Source: Pantoea vagans (GTDB lineage Bacteria > Pseudomonadota > Gammaproteobacteria > Enterobacterales > Enterobacteriaceae). From it: a DNA stretch of 64,000 nucleotides. This document shows positions 21,477-30,756 of the stretch, piece after piece (the stretch's first letter is position 1; the number at the start of each line of letters is the position of its first letter). The position numbers were made by a program, and so were the translations under genes. Under the pieces are notes generated by a model. The model did not search any database and was not told the DNA's origin. It saw only the letters and a list, made by a program, of their open reading frames with translations. The stretch spans positions 1,240,001-1,304,000 of the forward strand of contig NZ_CP011427.1 in assembly GCF_001506165.1 (NCBI RefSeq), written 5' to 3'.

Positions 21477-21824
21477 ATGAAAGGACAGACAGAGAGGCAG
21501 AGGGCGTTGCGTCAGATGATGCCAGAAACGGAATATCGTCTGTGGCGATTTCTTCGCAACCGTAATTTGTGCGGGGCAAAGTTTCGTCGTCAGCATCCAG
21601 TTGGAATCTATATTGTTGATTTTGTTTGTATTGAACGGTTGCTGATTGTTGAGTTTGATGGCGGACAACATGGTGAGGAACTGGCACGCATTTACGATGA
21701 GAAGCGTACAGCATATTTGCAGCAGCGCGGTTGGCGCGTAATTCGGTTCTGGAATAATCAAGTGATGGGAGAGTTTGATGCGGTAATCGAGGAGATTTAT
21801 CGGTGTTTGGTTATGCGGGAATAG
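21477..21824 (+). CDS. DUF559 endonuclease-like protein
   Basis: A 115-residue DUF559 protein, related to very-short-patch repair endonucleases and PD-(D/E)XK nucleases. The N-terminal part has LRQMMPETEYRLWRFLRNR. The candidate active-site acids are in YIVDFVC (Asp near 47) and LIVEFDGGQH (Glu near 59), followed by YLQQRGWRVIRFWNNQV. The biological role of these small stand-alone genes is unknown. The start follows AAGGAGGGCGTC. An inverted pair of CCCTCACCC-type repeats lies just downstream, between this gene and metG. It is not part of the E. coli gene order here, so it is probably an accessory insertion. Confidence 0.85.
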   Translation: MKGQTERQRALRQMMPETEYRLWRFLRNRNLCGAKFRRQHPVGIYIVDFVCIERLLIVEFDGGQHGEELARIYDEKRTAYLQQRGWRVIRFWNNQVMGEFDAVIEEIYRCLVMRE

Positions 21825-21836
21825 TGCGTCTTGATG

Positions 21837-21874
21837 CCCTCACCCCAGCCCTCTCCCGCAAGCGGGCGAGGGGG
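21837..21874. repeat. CCCTCACCC-type dispersed palindromic repeat, copy 1
   Basis: A tract starting CCCTCACCCCAGCCCTCTCC followed by CGCAAGCGGG and GAGGG, a short palindrome with core CCCGCAAGCGGG. Repeats of this type are dispersed in many proteobacterial genomes. It is just after the DUF559 gene. Confidence 0.75.
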
Positions 21875-21970
21875 CCGACCGAGCAATTGTTAAAATGGGT
21901 GCTTAACCTGACTCAAGCTAGCTCGATGTATAAGGTTGAATACTTTTTTAAATACTCGCTGAAAACGGTT

Positions 21971-22009
21971 CCCTCTCCCGCTTGCGGGAGAGGGTTAGGG
22001 TGAGGGGCG
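21971..22009. repeat. CCCTCACCC-type dispersed palindromic repeat, copy 2 (inverted)
   Basis: The same repeat in the opposite orientation, with a better-preserved palindrome (CCCTCTCCCGC/GCGGGAGAGGG) followed by TTAGGGTGAGGGG. It starts 7 bases after the metG stop and can form a strong RNA hairpin, so it may serve as the metG 3' end. Confidence 0.8.
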
Positions 22010-22015
22010 CCCCCC

Positions 22016-24049
22016 TTACTTAACCTGCATACCCGGCTTCGCACCGCTATCCACTGACAGCACGAACAGGTCTGAACCGCCTGAACCTGCTGACAGCACC
22101 ATGCCTTCCGACACGCCGAAACGCATCTTACGTGGGGCAAGGTTAGCGACGATAATAGTCATCTTACCGACCAGCACCGACGGATCAGGATAAGCCGCAC
22201 GAATGCCGGAGAAGATCTGGCGCTTCTCGCCGCCGAGATCCAGCTCCAGGCGCAACAGCTTGTCAGAACCTTCAACCAGCTCGGCTTTTTCGATCAGCGC
22301 GACGCGCATATCGACTTTGGCAAAATCGTCGATAGTGATGGTGTCGCCAATTGGCGCATCAGCCAGGGGACCGGTGACCGCAGGCTTATTTGCTGCTGCC
22401 GCGTCCTCTTTCGACGCCTCAATCAACCCTTCCACTTTCGCCATTTCGATACGACCGTACAGCGCTTTGAACGGGGCAACATCATGATTCAGCAGCGGCT
22501 GAGCAATCGCATCCCAGCTCAGTTCGCTCTGCAGGAAAGCTTCAGCACGCGCGCTCAGCGATGGCAGCACCGGTTTCAGCCAGGTCATCAACACGCGGAA
22601 CAGGTTGATACCCATGGAGCAGATCGCTTGCAGGTCAGCATCGCGGCCTTCCTGTTTCGCCACCACCCACGGTGCCTGCTCATCAACATAGCGGTTAGCA
22701 ATGTCGGCCAGCGCCATGATTTCGCGGATGGCACGGTTGTATTCGCGGCTTGCCCAGGCTTCACCGATCTTCTCGGAAGCATCAACGAAGGTCTGATACA
22801 GCGCCGGATCGGCCAGTTCGCTCGACAGTTTGCCGCCGAAGCGCTTGGTGATGAAGCCCGCATTACGTGACGCCAGGTTTACCACTTTATTGACGATATC
22901 TGCGTTCACGCGCTGCACGAAATCTTCCAGATTCAGGTCGATATCATCGATACGTGAAGAGAGTTTCGCCGCGTAGTAGTAACGCAGGCTGTCAGCATCC
23001 AGGTGTTGCAACCAGGTGCTGGCTTTGATGAAGGTGCCGCGTGATTTGGACATCTTCGCGCCGTTCACCGTCACATAACCGTGCACAAACAGGTTGGTCG
23101 GTTTGCGGAAGTTGCTGCCTTCCAGCATCGCAGGCCAGAACAGGCTGTGGAAGTAAACGATGTCTTTACCGATGAAGTGATACAGCTCGGTAGAGGAATC
23201 TTTCTTCCAGAACTCGTCGAAGTTGATATCGCCGCGCTTGTCACACAGGTTCTTAAAGGAACCCATATAACCGATTGGCGCATCCAGCCACACGTAGAAA
23301 TATTTGCCCGGCGCACCTGGAATTTCAAAGCCGAAGTAAGGGGCATCACGAGAGATATCCCATTGCTGTAAGCCAGAATCGAACCACTCCTGCATCTTGT
23401 TCGCAACCTGCTCCTGCAACGCACCTGAACGGGTCCAGGTCTGCAACATCGCACTGAATGACGGCAGGTCGAAGAAGAAGTGCTCTGAATCACGCAATAC
23501 CGGTGTCGCACCAGATACCACGGATTTTGGATCGATCAGCTCGGTTGGGCTGTAGGTCGCGCTGCACACTTCGCAGTTATCGCCATACTGATCCGGTGAC
23601 TTACATTTCGGGCAGGTGCCTTTCACAAAACGATCGGGCAGGAACATGCCTTTCTCGGGATCGTACAGCTGTGAAATAGTGCGGTTTTTAATGAAACCGT
23701 TTTCTTTCAGGCGGCCGTAGATCAGCTCAGACAGCTGGCGGTTTTCGTCACCGTGCGTCGAATGATAGTTGTCATAGCTGATGTCGAAGCCGGCGAAGTC
23801 AGTTTCATGTTCCTGCTTCATCTCTGCGATCATCTGCTCAGGCGCAACGCCAAGTTGCTGAGCTTTCAGCATGATAGGCGTGCCGTGGGCGTCGTCGGCA
23901 CAGATGAAGTAAACCTGATTGCCACGCATTCGCTGGTAACGGACCCAAATGTCAGCCTGAATGTGTTCAAGCATATGACCGAGATGGATAGAGCCGTTGG
24001 CGTACGGCAGTGCGCACGTTACCAGAATTTTTTTAGCGACATGAGTCAT
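22016..24049 (-). CDS. metG: Methionyl-tRNA synthetase
   Basis: A 677-residue class I aminoacyl-tRNA synthetase, same size as E. coli MetG. The HIGH-type motif HLGH is at 22-25, the zinc knuckle [17 protein letters not shown] at about 145-161, and KMSKS near 334. The C-terminal 100 residues (starting near [18 protein letters not shown]) are the tRNA-binding OB-fold domain that mediates dimerisation. It charges initiator and elongator tRNA-Met. It is divergent from mrp, as in E. coli. Confidence 0.98.
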   Translation of the reverse strand: MTHVAKKILVTCALPYANGSIHLGHMLEHIQADIWVRYQRMRGNQVYFICADDAHGTPIMLKAQQLGVAPEQMIAEMKQEHETDFAGFDISYDNYHSTHGDENRQLSELIYGRLKENGFIKNRTISQLYDPEKGMFLPDRFVKGTCPKCKSPDQYGDNCEVCSATYSPTELIDPKSVVSGATPVLRDSEHFFFDLPSFSAMLQTWTRSGALQEQVANKMQEWFDSGLQQWDISRDAPYFGFEIPGAPGKYFYVWLDAPIGYMGSFKNLCDKRGDINFDEFWKKDSSTELYHFIGKDIVYFHSLFWPAMLEGSNFRKPTNLFVHGYVTVNGAKMSKSRGTFIKASTWLQHLDADSLRYYYAAKLSSRIDDIDLNLEDFVQRVNADIVNKVVNLASRNAGFITKRFGGKLSSELADPALYQTFVDASEKIGEAWASREYNRAIREIMALADIANRYVDEQAPWVVAKQEGRDADLQAICSMGINLFRVLMTWLKPVLPSLSARAEAFLQSELSWDAIAQPLLNHDVAPFKALYGRIEMAKVEGLIEASKEDAAAANKPAVTGPLADAPIGDTITIDDFAKVDMRVALIEKAELVEGSDKLLRLELDLGGEKRQIFSGIRAAYPDPSVLVGKMTIIVANLAPRKMRFGVSEGMVLSAGSGGSDLFVLSVDSGAKPGMQVK

Positions 24050-24192
24050 AGTTTGCGTAGCGTTCCGTAAGAAAAAAATCGGGCTTAGATGTTAACCGAA
24101 GCACCCTCTGGCGTAAACACAACTGCACGGCATCTGATATTATTGAAGACACACCGCCGTGATTTGGCGTTATGAAAAGACAAGGAGTTGGG

Positions 24193-25305
24193 ATGACTTC
24201 ACAATCCCGGGAACATCACTCGCCCGAAGCGTTGCGTGCTGTGGTTATCGGCGTGCTGAGCGACTTTGAACATCCGACACTGCATCACAATCTGACAACC
24301 CTCAAAGCACTGCGTCATGTGGCGCTGCTGGATGGCAAACTGCATATCGAACTGGTGATGCCGTTTGCCTGGGCCAGTGCCTTTGAAGAACTGAAGGCGC
24401 AAACCAGCGCTGAATTGCTGCGTCTGACCCATGCCAGCGCCATTGACTGGCGGCTGCGTCATGACATCGCCACGCTGAAACGCGTGAAGAATCACCCTGG
24501 CGCCACCGGGGTGAAAAACATCATCGCGGTAAGCTCTGGCAAAGGTGGCGTGGGTAAATCCAGCACCGCGGTGAATATGGCGCTGGCGCTGGTGGCGGAA
24601 GGCGCACGCGTCGGGATCCTCGATGCGGATATTTACGGGCCATCCATTCCCAATATGCTCGGCACCGAGAGTCAACGTCCGACCTCGCCGGATGGCACGC
24701 ATATGGCACCGATCATGGCTCATGGCCTCGCGACCAACTCGATTGGTTATCTGGTTACTGATGAAAATGCCATGGTGTGGCGCGGCCCGATGGCCAGCAA
24801 AGCCTTGATGCAACTGCTCAATGAGACGATGTGGCCGGACCTCGACTATCTGATCTTAGATATGCCTCCTGGCACCGGTGATATTCAGTTAACCCTGGCG
24901 CAAAACGTACCGGTGACCGGTGCGCTGGTGGTGACCACGCCGCAGGACATCGCGCTGATTGATGCACGCAAAGGCATTGTGATGTTTGAAAAAGTCAGCG
25001 TGCCCGTGCTGGGTGTGGTGGAGAACATGAGCATTCACATCTGCAGCGAATGCGGCCACCATGAGCCGATTTTCGGCACCGGCGGCGCACAGAAACTGGC
25101 AGCGGATTACCACACGCGCCTGCTGGCGCAGTTGCCGCTGCATATTAATCTGCGTGAGGATCTGGATGATGGTGAGCCAACGGTGATCCGCCGTCCAGAC
25201 AGCGAGTTCACCGCACTCTATCGCCAGTTAGCCGGGCGCGTGGCCGCACAGCTCTACTGGCAGGGCGAAGTCATTCCAGCGGATATCGCTTTCCGCGCGG
25301 TTTAA
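24193..25305 (+). CDS. mrp: Iron-sulfur cluster carrier ATPase Mrp/ApbC
   Basis: A 370-residue ParA/MinD-type P-loop protein. The N-terminal MIP18/DUF59-like domain spans about residues 10-95. The deviant Walker A SGKGGVGKSS is near 112, the switch region DADIYGPSIP near 140, LDMPPGTGD near 215, and the cluster-binding cysteines are in HICSECGHHEP near 285. It binds and transfers Fe-S clusters. The ATG at 24193 follows AGGAG at 6-bp spacing and fits the E. coli length (369). Its stop overlaps the convergent acetyltransferase stop. Confidence 0.96.
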   Translation: MTSQSREHHSPEALRAVVIGVLSDFEHPTLHHNLTTLKALRHVALLDGKLHIELVMPFAWASAFEELKAQTSAELLRLTHASAIDWRLRHDIATLKRVKNHPGATGVKNIIAVSSGKGGVGKSSTAVNMALALVAEGARVGILDADIYGPSIPNMLGTESQRPTSPDGTHMAPIMAHGLATNSIGYLVTDENAMVWRGPMASKALMQLLNETMWPDLDYLILDMPPGTGDIQLTLAQNVPVTGALVVTTPQDIALIDARKGIVMFEKVSVPVLGVVENMSIHICSECGHHEPIFGTGGAQKLAADYHTRLLAQLPLHINLREDLDDGEPTVIRRPDSEFTALYRQLAGRVAAQLYWQGEVIPADIAFRAV

Positions 25306-25754
25306 CCTGCTGATTTTCTGCTGGCGCGTGCCGCCAGCGGAAAATGCATCAGCACATATTTTCCCTGATCGCTCTCGCCTACCGCTTCACGCTGCCAGCC
25401 GTGTTTCAGATAAAAAGTCTGGGCGGCTTGATTCTGCATCAGACATTTCAATGCGCCGGTTGAAGTGAAGCGATGTTGTACGTGCTCCAGCAGTGCACTT
25501 CCCACTCCACGCCTCTGAAAATCCGGGTCAACATACAGGCTGTGCAGGAAGTTGTCGTTGTCCAGTACGCCGGCAAACCCTACGCGATGGCCATCGATCT
25601 CTGCAACCAGCACGGTTTCGCCGAGGATCACTGCATCAAAATCCTCAAGCTGCCACTCATCACCAGCCAGCCACGTCCAGTTGCAACGGCGCGCCGCCAA
25701 AAAGAGCGTGCGCAGAAAAGGGCGGTCGGCTTCCTCAAAAAAACGAATCTTCAC
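25302..25754 (-). CDS. GNAT-family N-acetyltransferase
   Basis: A 150-residue GNAT acetyltransferase. Motif A with the acetyl-CoA loop FQRRGVGSALLEHV is near residue 80, preceded by the beta-4 strand LHSLYVDPDF, and the C-terminal QTFYLKHGWQRE is typical motif B. The substrate is unknown. The GTG at 25754 is chosen because AGGGAGAG lies 5-6 bases upstream; a TTG at 25769 is in the same frame. Its stop codon shares the palindrome TTAA with the mrp stop, so the two genes converge with a 4-base overlap. Confidence 0.85.
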   Translation of the reverse strand: MKIRFFEEADRPFLRTLFLAARRCNWTWLAGDEWQLEDFDAVILGETVLVAEIDGHRVGFAGVLDNDNFLHSLYVDPDFQRRGVGSALLEHVQHRFTSTGALKCLMQNQAAQTFYLKHGWQREAVGESDQGKYVLMHFPLAARASRKSAG

Positions 25755-25809
25755 GTCACTCTCCCTCAAACTTTCTCAACTCTTCAGGCTGCACATCGCC
25801 AACATAATC

Positions 25810-25882
25810 GTAGCGGCGCGATTCATCGCGCATCGGTCAGCAACACAGTGGTTTACCCCTGCGCGATAAATCCCGCCGCTAC
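25810..25882. repeat. Inverted pair of GTAG-footed REP palindromes
   Basis: Two copies of the GTAGCGG(C/G) family in inverted orientation (25810-25832 and 25860-25882), each with an inner palindrome around ATTCAT or its variant ATTTAT. The second has one mismatch in the stem. They sit between the acetyltransferase gene and the ahpC promoter. Confidence 0.82.
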
Positions 25883-26003
25883 AAATGGTAATCGCTCTTT
25901 AAAAATAGTTGTCGCACCGGAAAAAGATAAACCCTGTCAAATCAGCGGGGTTTCTGTGTAGAATGCCGCGGCAAGCCGCATGGAATCAGGCATCAGCGCT
26001 TTG

Positions 26004-26040
26004 ATAGCTTTTGATTATCTAATTGATAACGACTGCATAT
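26004..26040 (+). promoter_or_regulatory. Candidate OxyR binding site upstream of ahpC
   Basis: Four ATAG/CTAT-like quarter sites, ATAG (26004), TTAT (26015), ATAA (26026) and ATAT (26037), are each separated by 7 bases, exactly the OxyR spacing. It is centred about 75 bases before the ahpC start. Peroxide induction by OxyR is expected from E. coli ahpCF. Confidence 0.65.
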
Positions 26041-26096
26041 TAGAAGTTGGCCCGGAAAAACTGTAACTTGCATCACATCTTTTAACGGAGGTCACC

Positions 26097-26660
26097 ATGT
26101 CCATCATTAATACCAAAATCAAACCATTCAAAAACGCAGCGTTCAAAAACGGCGAATTCATCGATGTAACCGAGAAAGACGTTGAAGGTAAATGGAGTGT
26201 TTTCTTCTTCTACCCGGCTGACTTCACCTTCGTATGCCCTACCGAACTGGGTGACGTGGCAGACCATCACGAAGAACTGCAGAAAATGGGCGTAGACGTT
26301 TACTCCGTTTCTACTGACACGCACTTTACCCACAAAGCCTGGCACGGTTCTTCCGAAACCATCGCAAAAATCAAATACGCGATGATCGGTGACCCAACTG
26401 GCGCACTGACCCGTAACTTCGAAATCATGCGTGAAGACGAAGGTCTGGCTGACCGTGGTACCTTCATTGTTGACCCACAGGGCATCATCCAGGCTATCGA
26501 AATCACCGCTGAAGGCATTGGCCGTGACGCATCTGACCTGATCCGCAAACTGAAAGCGGCTCAGTACGTGGCTTCTCACCCAGGTGAAGTGTGCCCGGCT
26601 AAATGGAAAGAAGGCGAAGCTACACTGGCTCCATCTCTGGACCTGGTTGGCAAAATCTAA
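26097..26660 (+). CDS. ahpC: Alkyl hydroperoxide reductase peroxiredoxin AhpC
   Basis: A 187-residue typical 2-Cys peroxiredoxin, the same length as E. coli AhpC. The peroxidatic Cys47 is in TFVCPTE and the resolving Cys166 in GEVCPAKW. It reduces hydrogen peroxide, organic peroxides and peroxynitrite and is recycled by AhpF. The start follows ACGGAGGTCACC. ahpF is 70 bases downstream past a stem-loop. Codon choice is strongly biased, consistent with high expression. Confidence 0.98.
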   Translation: MSIINTKIKPFKNAAFKNGEFIDVTEKDVEGKWSVFFFYPADFTFVCPTELGDVADHHEELQKMGVDVYSVSTDTHFTHKAWHGSSETIAKIKYAMIGDPTGALTRNFEIMREDEGLADRGTFIVDPQGIIQAIEITAEGIGRDASDLIRKLKAAQYVASHPGEVCPAKWKEGEATLAPSLDLVGKI

Positions 26661-26688
26661 GCCACACCCAGCCATTCGATCTTTCTCA

Positions 26689-26714
26689 ATCGGGTGCTAC
26701 GGCACCCGATTTTC
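26689..26714 (+). terminator. Stem-loop attenuator between ahpC and ahpF
   Basis: AATCGGGTGC and GCACCCGATT pair over 10 bp around loop TACG and are followed by TTC. It probably causes partial termination, giving more AhpC than AhpF. Confidence 0.7.
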
Positions 26715-26730
26715 TTGACAGGAACTCACT

Positions 26731-28299
26731 ATGCTCGATACCAATTTAAAAACACAGCTCAAGGCTTACCTTGAGAAATTAACGAAACCGGTTGAGTTGA
26801 TTGCCACACTGGATGATGGCGCTAAATCTGCGGAGATCCGTTCTCTGCTGACCGATATCGCGAGCTTGTCAGAAAAAGTCAGCTTCCGTGAAGAGAATGA
26901 TCGTCCGGTTCGTAAACCCTCTTTTCTGATCACTAACCCAGGCAGCCAGAGCGGCCCACGCTTTGCCGGTTCGCCAATGGGTCACGAATTTACTTCACTG
27001 GTCCTGGCACTGCTGCAGACCGGTGGACACCCGTCGAAAGAGTCACAGAGTCTGCTGGAGCAAGTGGTTGCTCTGGACACTGACCTGCATTTCGAAACCT
27101 ATTACTCACTGTCGTGCCACAACTGTCCTGACGTGGTGCAGGCGCTGAATCTGATGGCGATCCTCAACCCGCGCATCAGCCACACCGCCATCGATGGCGG
27201 CATGTTCCAGAACGAAATCACCGAACGTAACGTGATGGGTGTGCCTGCCGTATTCCTTAACGGCACCGAGTTTGGTCAGGGCCGTTTAAGCCTGGCGGAA
27301 ATCGTCGGCAAAGTGGATACCAATGCTGAGAAACGTGCAGCCGAAGAGCTGAACAAGCGTGATGCCTATGAAGTGCTGATCGTCGGTAGCGGCCCCGCGG
27401 GCGCAGCGGCAGCGATCTACTCGGCACGTAAAGGTATCCGCACTGGCCTGATGGGCGAGCGTTTCGGTGGCCAGGTGCTCGACACGGTAGACATCGAAAA
27501 CTACATCTCCGTCCAGAGAACCGAAGGCGCGAAGTTGGCTGGTTCACTGCGTGCTCACGTCGATGACTACGATGTAGACGTGATTGATACCCAGAGCGCA
27601 ATCAAACTGATTCCGGCGGCGAAAGAGGGCGGTCTGCACGCGATTGAAACCGCATCTGGCGCAGTTCTGAAATCACGCAGCATCATCATTGCTACCGGTG
27701 CTCGCTGGCGCAACATGGGTGTGCCGGGTGAAGAGCAGTATCGCACCAAAGGCGTCACCTATTGCCCACACTGTGACGGCCCGCTGTTTAAAGGCAAGCG
27801 CACGGCGGTAATCGGCGGCGGCAACTCTGGTGTGGAAGCGGCTATCGATCTGGCCGGTCTGGTTGAGCACGTGACGCTGCTGGAATTTGCCAGCGAAATG
27901 CGTGCCGATAAAGTGCTGCAGGACAAACTGCGTAGCCTGAAAAACGTCGATGTGATTCTGAATGCACAGACCACCGAAGTGAAAGGCGACGGCAGCAAAG
28001 TGACCGGTCTGAGCTACATCGACCGTAACAACCAGACCAGCCACGAGATCGCGCTGAGCGGCATCTTCGTGCAGATTGGTTTGTTGCCGAACACTACTTT
28101 CCTTGAAGGTGCGGTAGAGCGTAACAAAATGGGCGAGATCATCATCGATGCCAAGTGCGAAACCAGCCTGAAAGGCGTATTCGCCGCCGGTGACTGCACC
28201 ACGGTGCCGTACAAGCAGATCATCATTGCCAGCGGTGAAGGCGCTAAAGCCTCACTCAGCGCCTTTGATTATCTGATCCGCACCCAACCGGCTGAATAA
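26731..28299 (+). CDS. ahpF: Alkyl hydroperoxide reductase subunit F
   Basis: A 522-residue flavoprotein. The N-terminal double-thioredoxin domain has CHNC at about 129-132. The thioredoxin-reductase-like part has the FAD motif [18 protein letters not shown] near 214, the redox pair in TYCPHCDG near 345-348, and an NADH-binding [10 protein letters not shown] near 360. It passes electrons from NADH to AhpC. It ends before a strong terminator. Confidence 0.98.
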   Translation: MLDTNLKTQLKAYLEKLTKPVELIATLDDGAKSAEIRSLLTDIASLSEKVSFREENDRPVRKPSFLITNPGSQSGPRFAGSPMGHEFTSLVLALLQTGGHPSKESQSLLEQVVALDTDLHFETYYSLSCHNCPDVVQALNLMAILNPRISHTAIDGGMFQNEITERNVMGVPAVFLNGTEFGQGRLSLAEIVGKVDTNAEKRAAEELNKRDAYEVLIVGSGPAGAAAAIYSARKGIRTGLMGERFGGQVLDTVDIENYISVQRTEGAKLAGSLRAHVDDYDVDVIDTQSAIKLIPAAKEGGLHAIETASGAVLKSRSIIIATGARWRNMGVPGEEQYRTKGVTYCPHCDGPLFKGKRTAVIGGGNSGVEAAIDLAGLVEHVTLLEFASEMRADKVLQDKLRSLKNVDVILNAQTTEVKGDGSKVTGLSYIDRNNQTSHEIALSGIFVQIGLLPNTTFLEGAVERNKMGEIIIDAKCETSLKGVFAAGDCTTVPYKQIIIASGEGAKASLSAFDYLIRTQPAE

Positions 28300-28323
28300 G
28301 TTTTATTGCGATAGCCACGCAGC

Positions 28324-28356
28324 AGCCCCGCACCTTGTGTTGCGGGGCTTTTTTTT
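28324..28356 (+). terminator. Rho-independent terminator of ahpCF
   Basis: AGCCCCGCA pairs with TGCGGGGCT across an 8-base loop and a run of seven T follows. It lies 25 bases after the ahpF stop. Confidence 0.93.
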
Positions 28357-28365
28357 GCCCGATGA

Positions 28366-28569
28366 TTATCCCAGCCAGCGGCGCGCTTCAGCATCGCTAA
28401 TATCACGGTAATACACTTTGTGTATTTGTTCTCCGCACCCTTTACACTGCGCTTCAATGTGCGTCGAAAAATAGTGGCGACCACCAGGAGAAATTGCCCC
28501 TTTACGGGAAATACGAATCTGATGCCAACGATGTGCGTGCGGAATAAAGCTGAATAACTTTAGGTTCAT
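28366..28569 (-). CDS. Small CxxC protein of unknown function
   Basis: A 67-residue basic protein, not recognised. It contains HAHRWHQIR near residue 10, a CKGCG pair near residue 45, and ends in ISDAEARRWLG. The histidines and cysteines suggest a small metal-binding fold, but only one CxxC is present. The ATG at 28569 follows GGGATCG; an upstream in-frame ATG at 28608 would add 13 residues with a less convincing ribosome site. It converges on ahpF past the terminator. Confidence 0.55.
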   Translation of the reverse strand: MNLKLFSFIPHAHRWHQIRISRKGAISPGGRHYFSTHIEAQCKGCGEQIHKVYYRDISDAEARRWLG

Positions 28570-28609
28570 TTTCGATCCCGGAATTGGGTGGGCAGAGTCT
28601 GTCTTCAAG

Positions 28610-28899
28610 TCCGGAGGGGGATTAGGCCGTTTTATGGGATGTCAGGCGTTGATGCTAATCAATTAGTGGTATTGATTATCTTAATTTCCGCGTTTTTGCC
28701 TATGTAGATTAAAAAAGGAATTAATACATTAAGCGGATATATTTTCAGTTATTGATCTGGCGGGTGATGTTTATTTTATTGATGGAGGATGAATATTTTA
28801 TATTTTGATGTGGCGCAATTATTCTCACTCACCGCACAAACCACAATTTACAACCTGCGCGACTGCGCTTATCCTGTCGTCGGCATGTTCTGCATGCCA
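28610..28899. other. AT-rich intergenic region before the TPP riboswitch
   Basis: About 290 bases, markedly more AT-rich than the neighbours, especially 28650-28830. It should hold the promoters of the small CxxC gene and of thiMD. Two tiny open frames are visible on the + strand: 28639-28707 (22 residues, mostly hydrophobic) and 28789-28902 (37 residues, GGAGG directly abutting the ATG). I cannot show that either is translated. A hairpin GGCATG/CATGCC (28882-28898) abuts the riboswitch. Confidence 0.5.
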
Positions 28900-28988
28900 T
28901 GACTCGGGGTGCCCCTGTATACAGGGCTGAGATACACCCGCTGACCTGATCTGGATAATGCCAGCGTAGGGAAGTCAGATGCCTGACC
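28900..28988 (+). promoter_or_regulatory. TPP (THI element) riboswitch of thiMD
   Basis: The sequence contains the hallmark parts ACTCGGGGTGCCC, GGCTGAGATACACCC, CTGACCTGATCTGGATAATG and CCAGCGTAGGGAAGTCA in the right order. The variable P3 stem is CCCCTGTATACAGGG. A small hairpin (GTCAG/CTGAC, 28974-28987) and the GGGAG ribosome site of thiM follow, so translational control of thiM is likely. Thiamine pyrophosphate binding should repress thiMD. Confidence 0.96.
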
Positions 28989-29022
28989 GCATTCGCCTTC
29001 TTGATCGCCGGTTGGGAGCTTT

Positions 29023-29811
29023 ATGACACACCAGCCTGAAATACTCTCCACTACGCAGCTCGCGCAATCCCTGCACTTACTGCGGCAGCAAACTCCGTTA
29101 GTGCACTGCATGACCAATGACGTAGTGCAAACCTTTACCGCTAATGTGCTGCTGGCGTTGCAGGCGTCTCCGGCGATGGTGATTGACCCAGAAGAGGCGG
29201 CCCAATTTGCTGGTTTCGCGGATGCGTTGCTGATCAATGTGGGTACCTTAACCCGCGACCGCCGCGATGCGATGTTAGCCGCCGTGCAGGCCGCGCAGAA
29301 AGCAGGAACACCCTGGACGCTCGATCCGGTGGCAGTGGGTGCGTTATCACTGCGTACCGAATTCTGCCAACAGCTGCTGGGCCTGCAACCCGCCGCGATT
29401 CGTGGCAATGCTTCTGAAATCCTTGCGCTAGCCAATCAGGCGGCTGGAGGGCGTGGCGTGGATAGCGTGCATCAAGCGGATGCCGCGCTGAGCGCAGCCC
29501 AGCAACTGGCGCAGAAATATCAAACCGTTGTCGCGGTAACCGGAGAAGTTGATTACGTCACTGACGGTAAAAGCACGCTGGCGATCCCTGGTGGCAGCCC
29601 CTTGATGACGCGTGTGGTCGGCACCGGTTGCGCACTGTCTGCGGTGGTTGCTGCTTTCGCCAGCTTGCCAGGCGAGCGCCTGCAGCACATTGCAGCAGCG
29701 TGCCGCGTGATGTCGTTGGCGGGTGAGCAGGCTGCACGTCAGGTGCAGGGGCCCGGCAGCTTTGTCGTCGCTTTCCTTGACGGACTCTGGACTCTGGAGG
29801 TGGCGGCATGA
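29023..29811 (+). CDS. thiM: Hydroxyethylthiazole kinase
   Basis: A 262-residue kinase, the same size as E. coli ThiM. Conserved segments are [28 protein letters not shown] near residue 30, [15 protein letters not shown] near 100, [20 protein letters not shown] and the anion-hole motif [13 protein letters not shown] near 205. It phosphorylates 4-methyl-5-(2-hydroxyethyl)thiazole for thiamine salvage. It is the first gene after the TPP riboswitch and overlaps thiD by 4 bases (ATGA). Confidence 0.96.
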   Translation: MTHQPEILSTTQLAQSLHLLRQQTPLVHCMTNDVVQTFTANVLLALQASPAMVIDPEEAAQFAGFADALLINVGTLTRDRRDAMLAAVQAAQKAGTPWTLDPVAVGALSLRTEFCQQLLGLQPAAIRGNASEILALANQAAGGRGVDSVHQADAALSAAQQLAQKYQTVVAVTGEVDYVTDGKSTLAIPGGSPLMTRVVGTGCALSAVVAAFASLPGERLQHIAAACRVMSLAGEQAARQVQGPGSFVVAFLDGLWTLEVAA

Positions 29812-30608
29812 AACGCATCAATGCTTTAACCATCGCTGGCACCGATCCAAGCGGTGGCGCGGGTATTCAGGCCGATCTCAAAGCCTTCTCCGCGTTGGGC
29901 GCTTACGGCACCAGTGTGATCACCGCACTGGTGGCGCAGAATACCTGTGGCGTGCAGTCGGTGTATCGTATTGAACCCGATTTTGTTGGCGCGCAACTGG
30001 ATTCGGTGCTGGACGATGTGCGCATCGATGCCGCCAAAATCGGTATGCTGTCTGAAACTGCGATTGTTGAAGTGGTCGCGCAGCGGCTGAAACGGGCCAG
30101 CCTGCCGTTTGTGGTGCTGGATACGGTGATGATTGCGAAAAGCGGGGATCCGCTGCTGTCACCCGATGCGGTGGCGAGCGTGCGTGAGTTACTGCTGCCG
30201 CACGTCTCATTGATCACGCCGAACCTGCCGGAAGCGGCAACGCTGCTGGGTCGCGATATGGCGCAGGATGAGAAGAGCATGCTGATGCAGGGCGATGCGC
30301 TGCTGGATCTCGGCTGCGAAGCGGTGCTGATGAAGGGCGGCCATCTGAGTGATGCCGAAAGCCCAGACTGGCTGATTACACGTGCAGGACGTCAGCGCTT
30401 CACTGCCCCGCGCGTCAATACGCGACATACCCATGGCACGGGCTGCACGCTCTCGGCGGCGCTGGCGGCGTTGCGCCCTCGTCATGATAACTGGTCAGAT
30501 ACGGTAGAAGAGGCCAAAGCCTGGCTGCAACAGGCGCTGCTGCATGCTGATTCACTGGAAGTCGGGAAGGGCATTGGGCCGGTGCACCATTTCCATCAAT
30601 GGTGGTAG
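29808..30608 (+). CDS. thiD: Hydroxymethylpyrimidine/phosphomethylpyrimidine kinase
   Basis: A 266-residue ribokinase-type enzyme, the same length as E. coli ThiD. It starts with [23 protein letters not shown] and ends with the anion hole [14 protein letters not shown] near 210. [11 protein letters not shown] and [13 protein letters not shown] are conserved. It carries out two successive phosphorylations of HMP in thiamine synthesis. It is coupled to thiM by a 4-base overlap. Confidence 0.97.
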   Translation: MKRINALTIAGTDPSGGAGIQADLKAFSALGAYGTSVITALVAQNTCGVQSVYRIEPDFVGAQLDSVLDDVRIDAAKIGMLSETAIVEVVAQRLKRASLPFVVLDTVMIAKSGDPLLSPDAVASVRELLLPHVSLITPNLPEAATLLGRDMAQDEKSMLMQGDALLDLGCEAVLMKGGHLSDAESPDWLITRAGRQRFTAPRVNTRHTHGTGCTLSAALAALRPRHDNWSDTVEEAKAWLQQALLHADSLEVGKGIGPVHHFHQWW

Positions 30609-30756
30609 GGCGTAACGCCAGATTGCCGCTTTTTCACTGCGTATCCGTCTGAAAAATGGTGTCAGCAATTTGCCAGCCTGGCGCTTTTCGGTCCAGGCTG
30701 TTGGGGGCGAATCGGCAGGTGCCGGTTCCCATCCAGCCATTTATTCAGGAGTCAAC

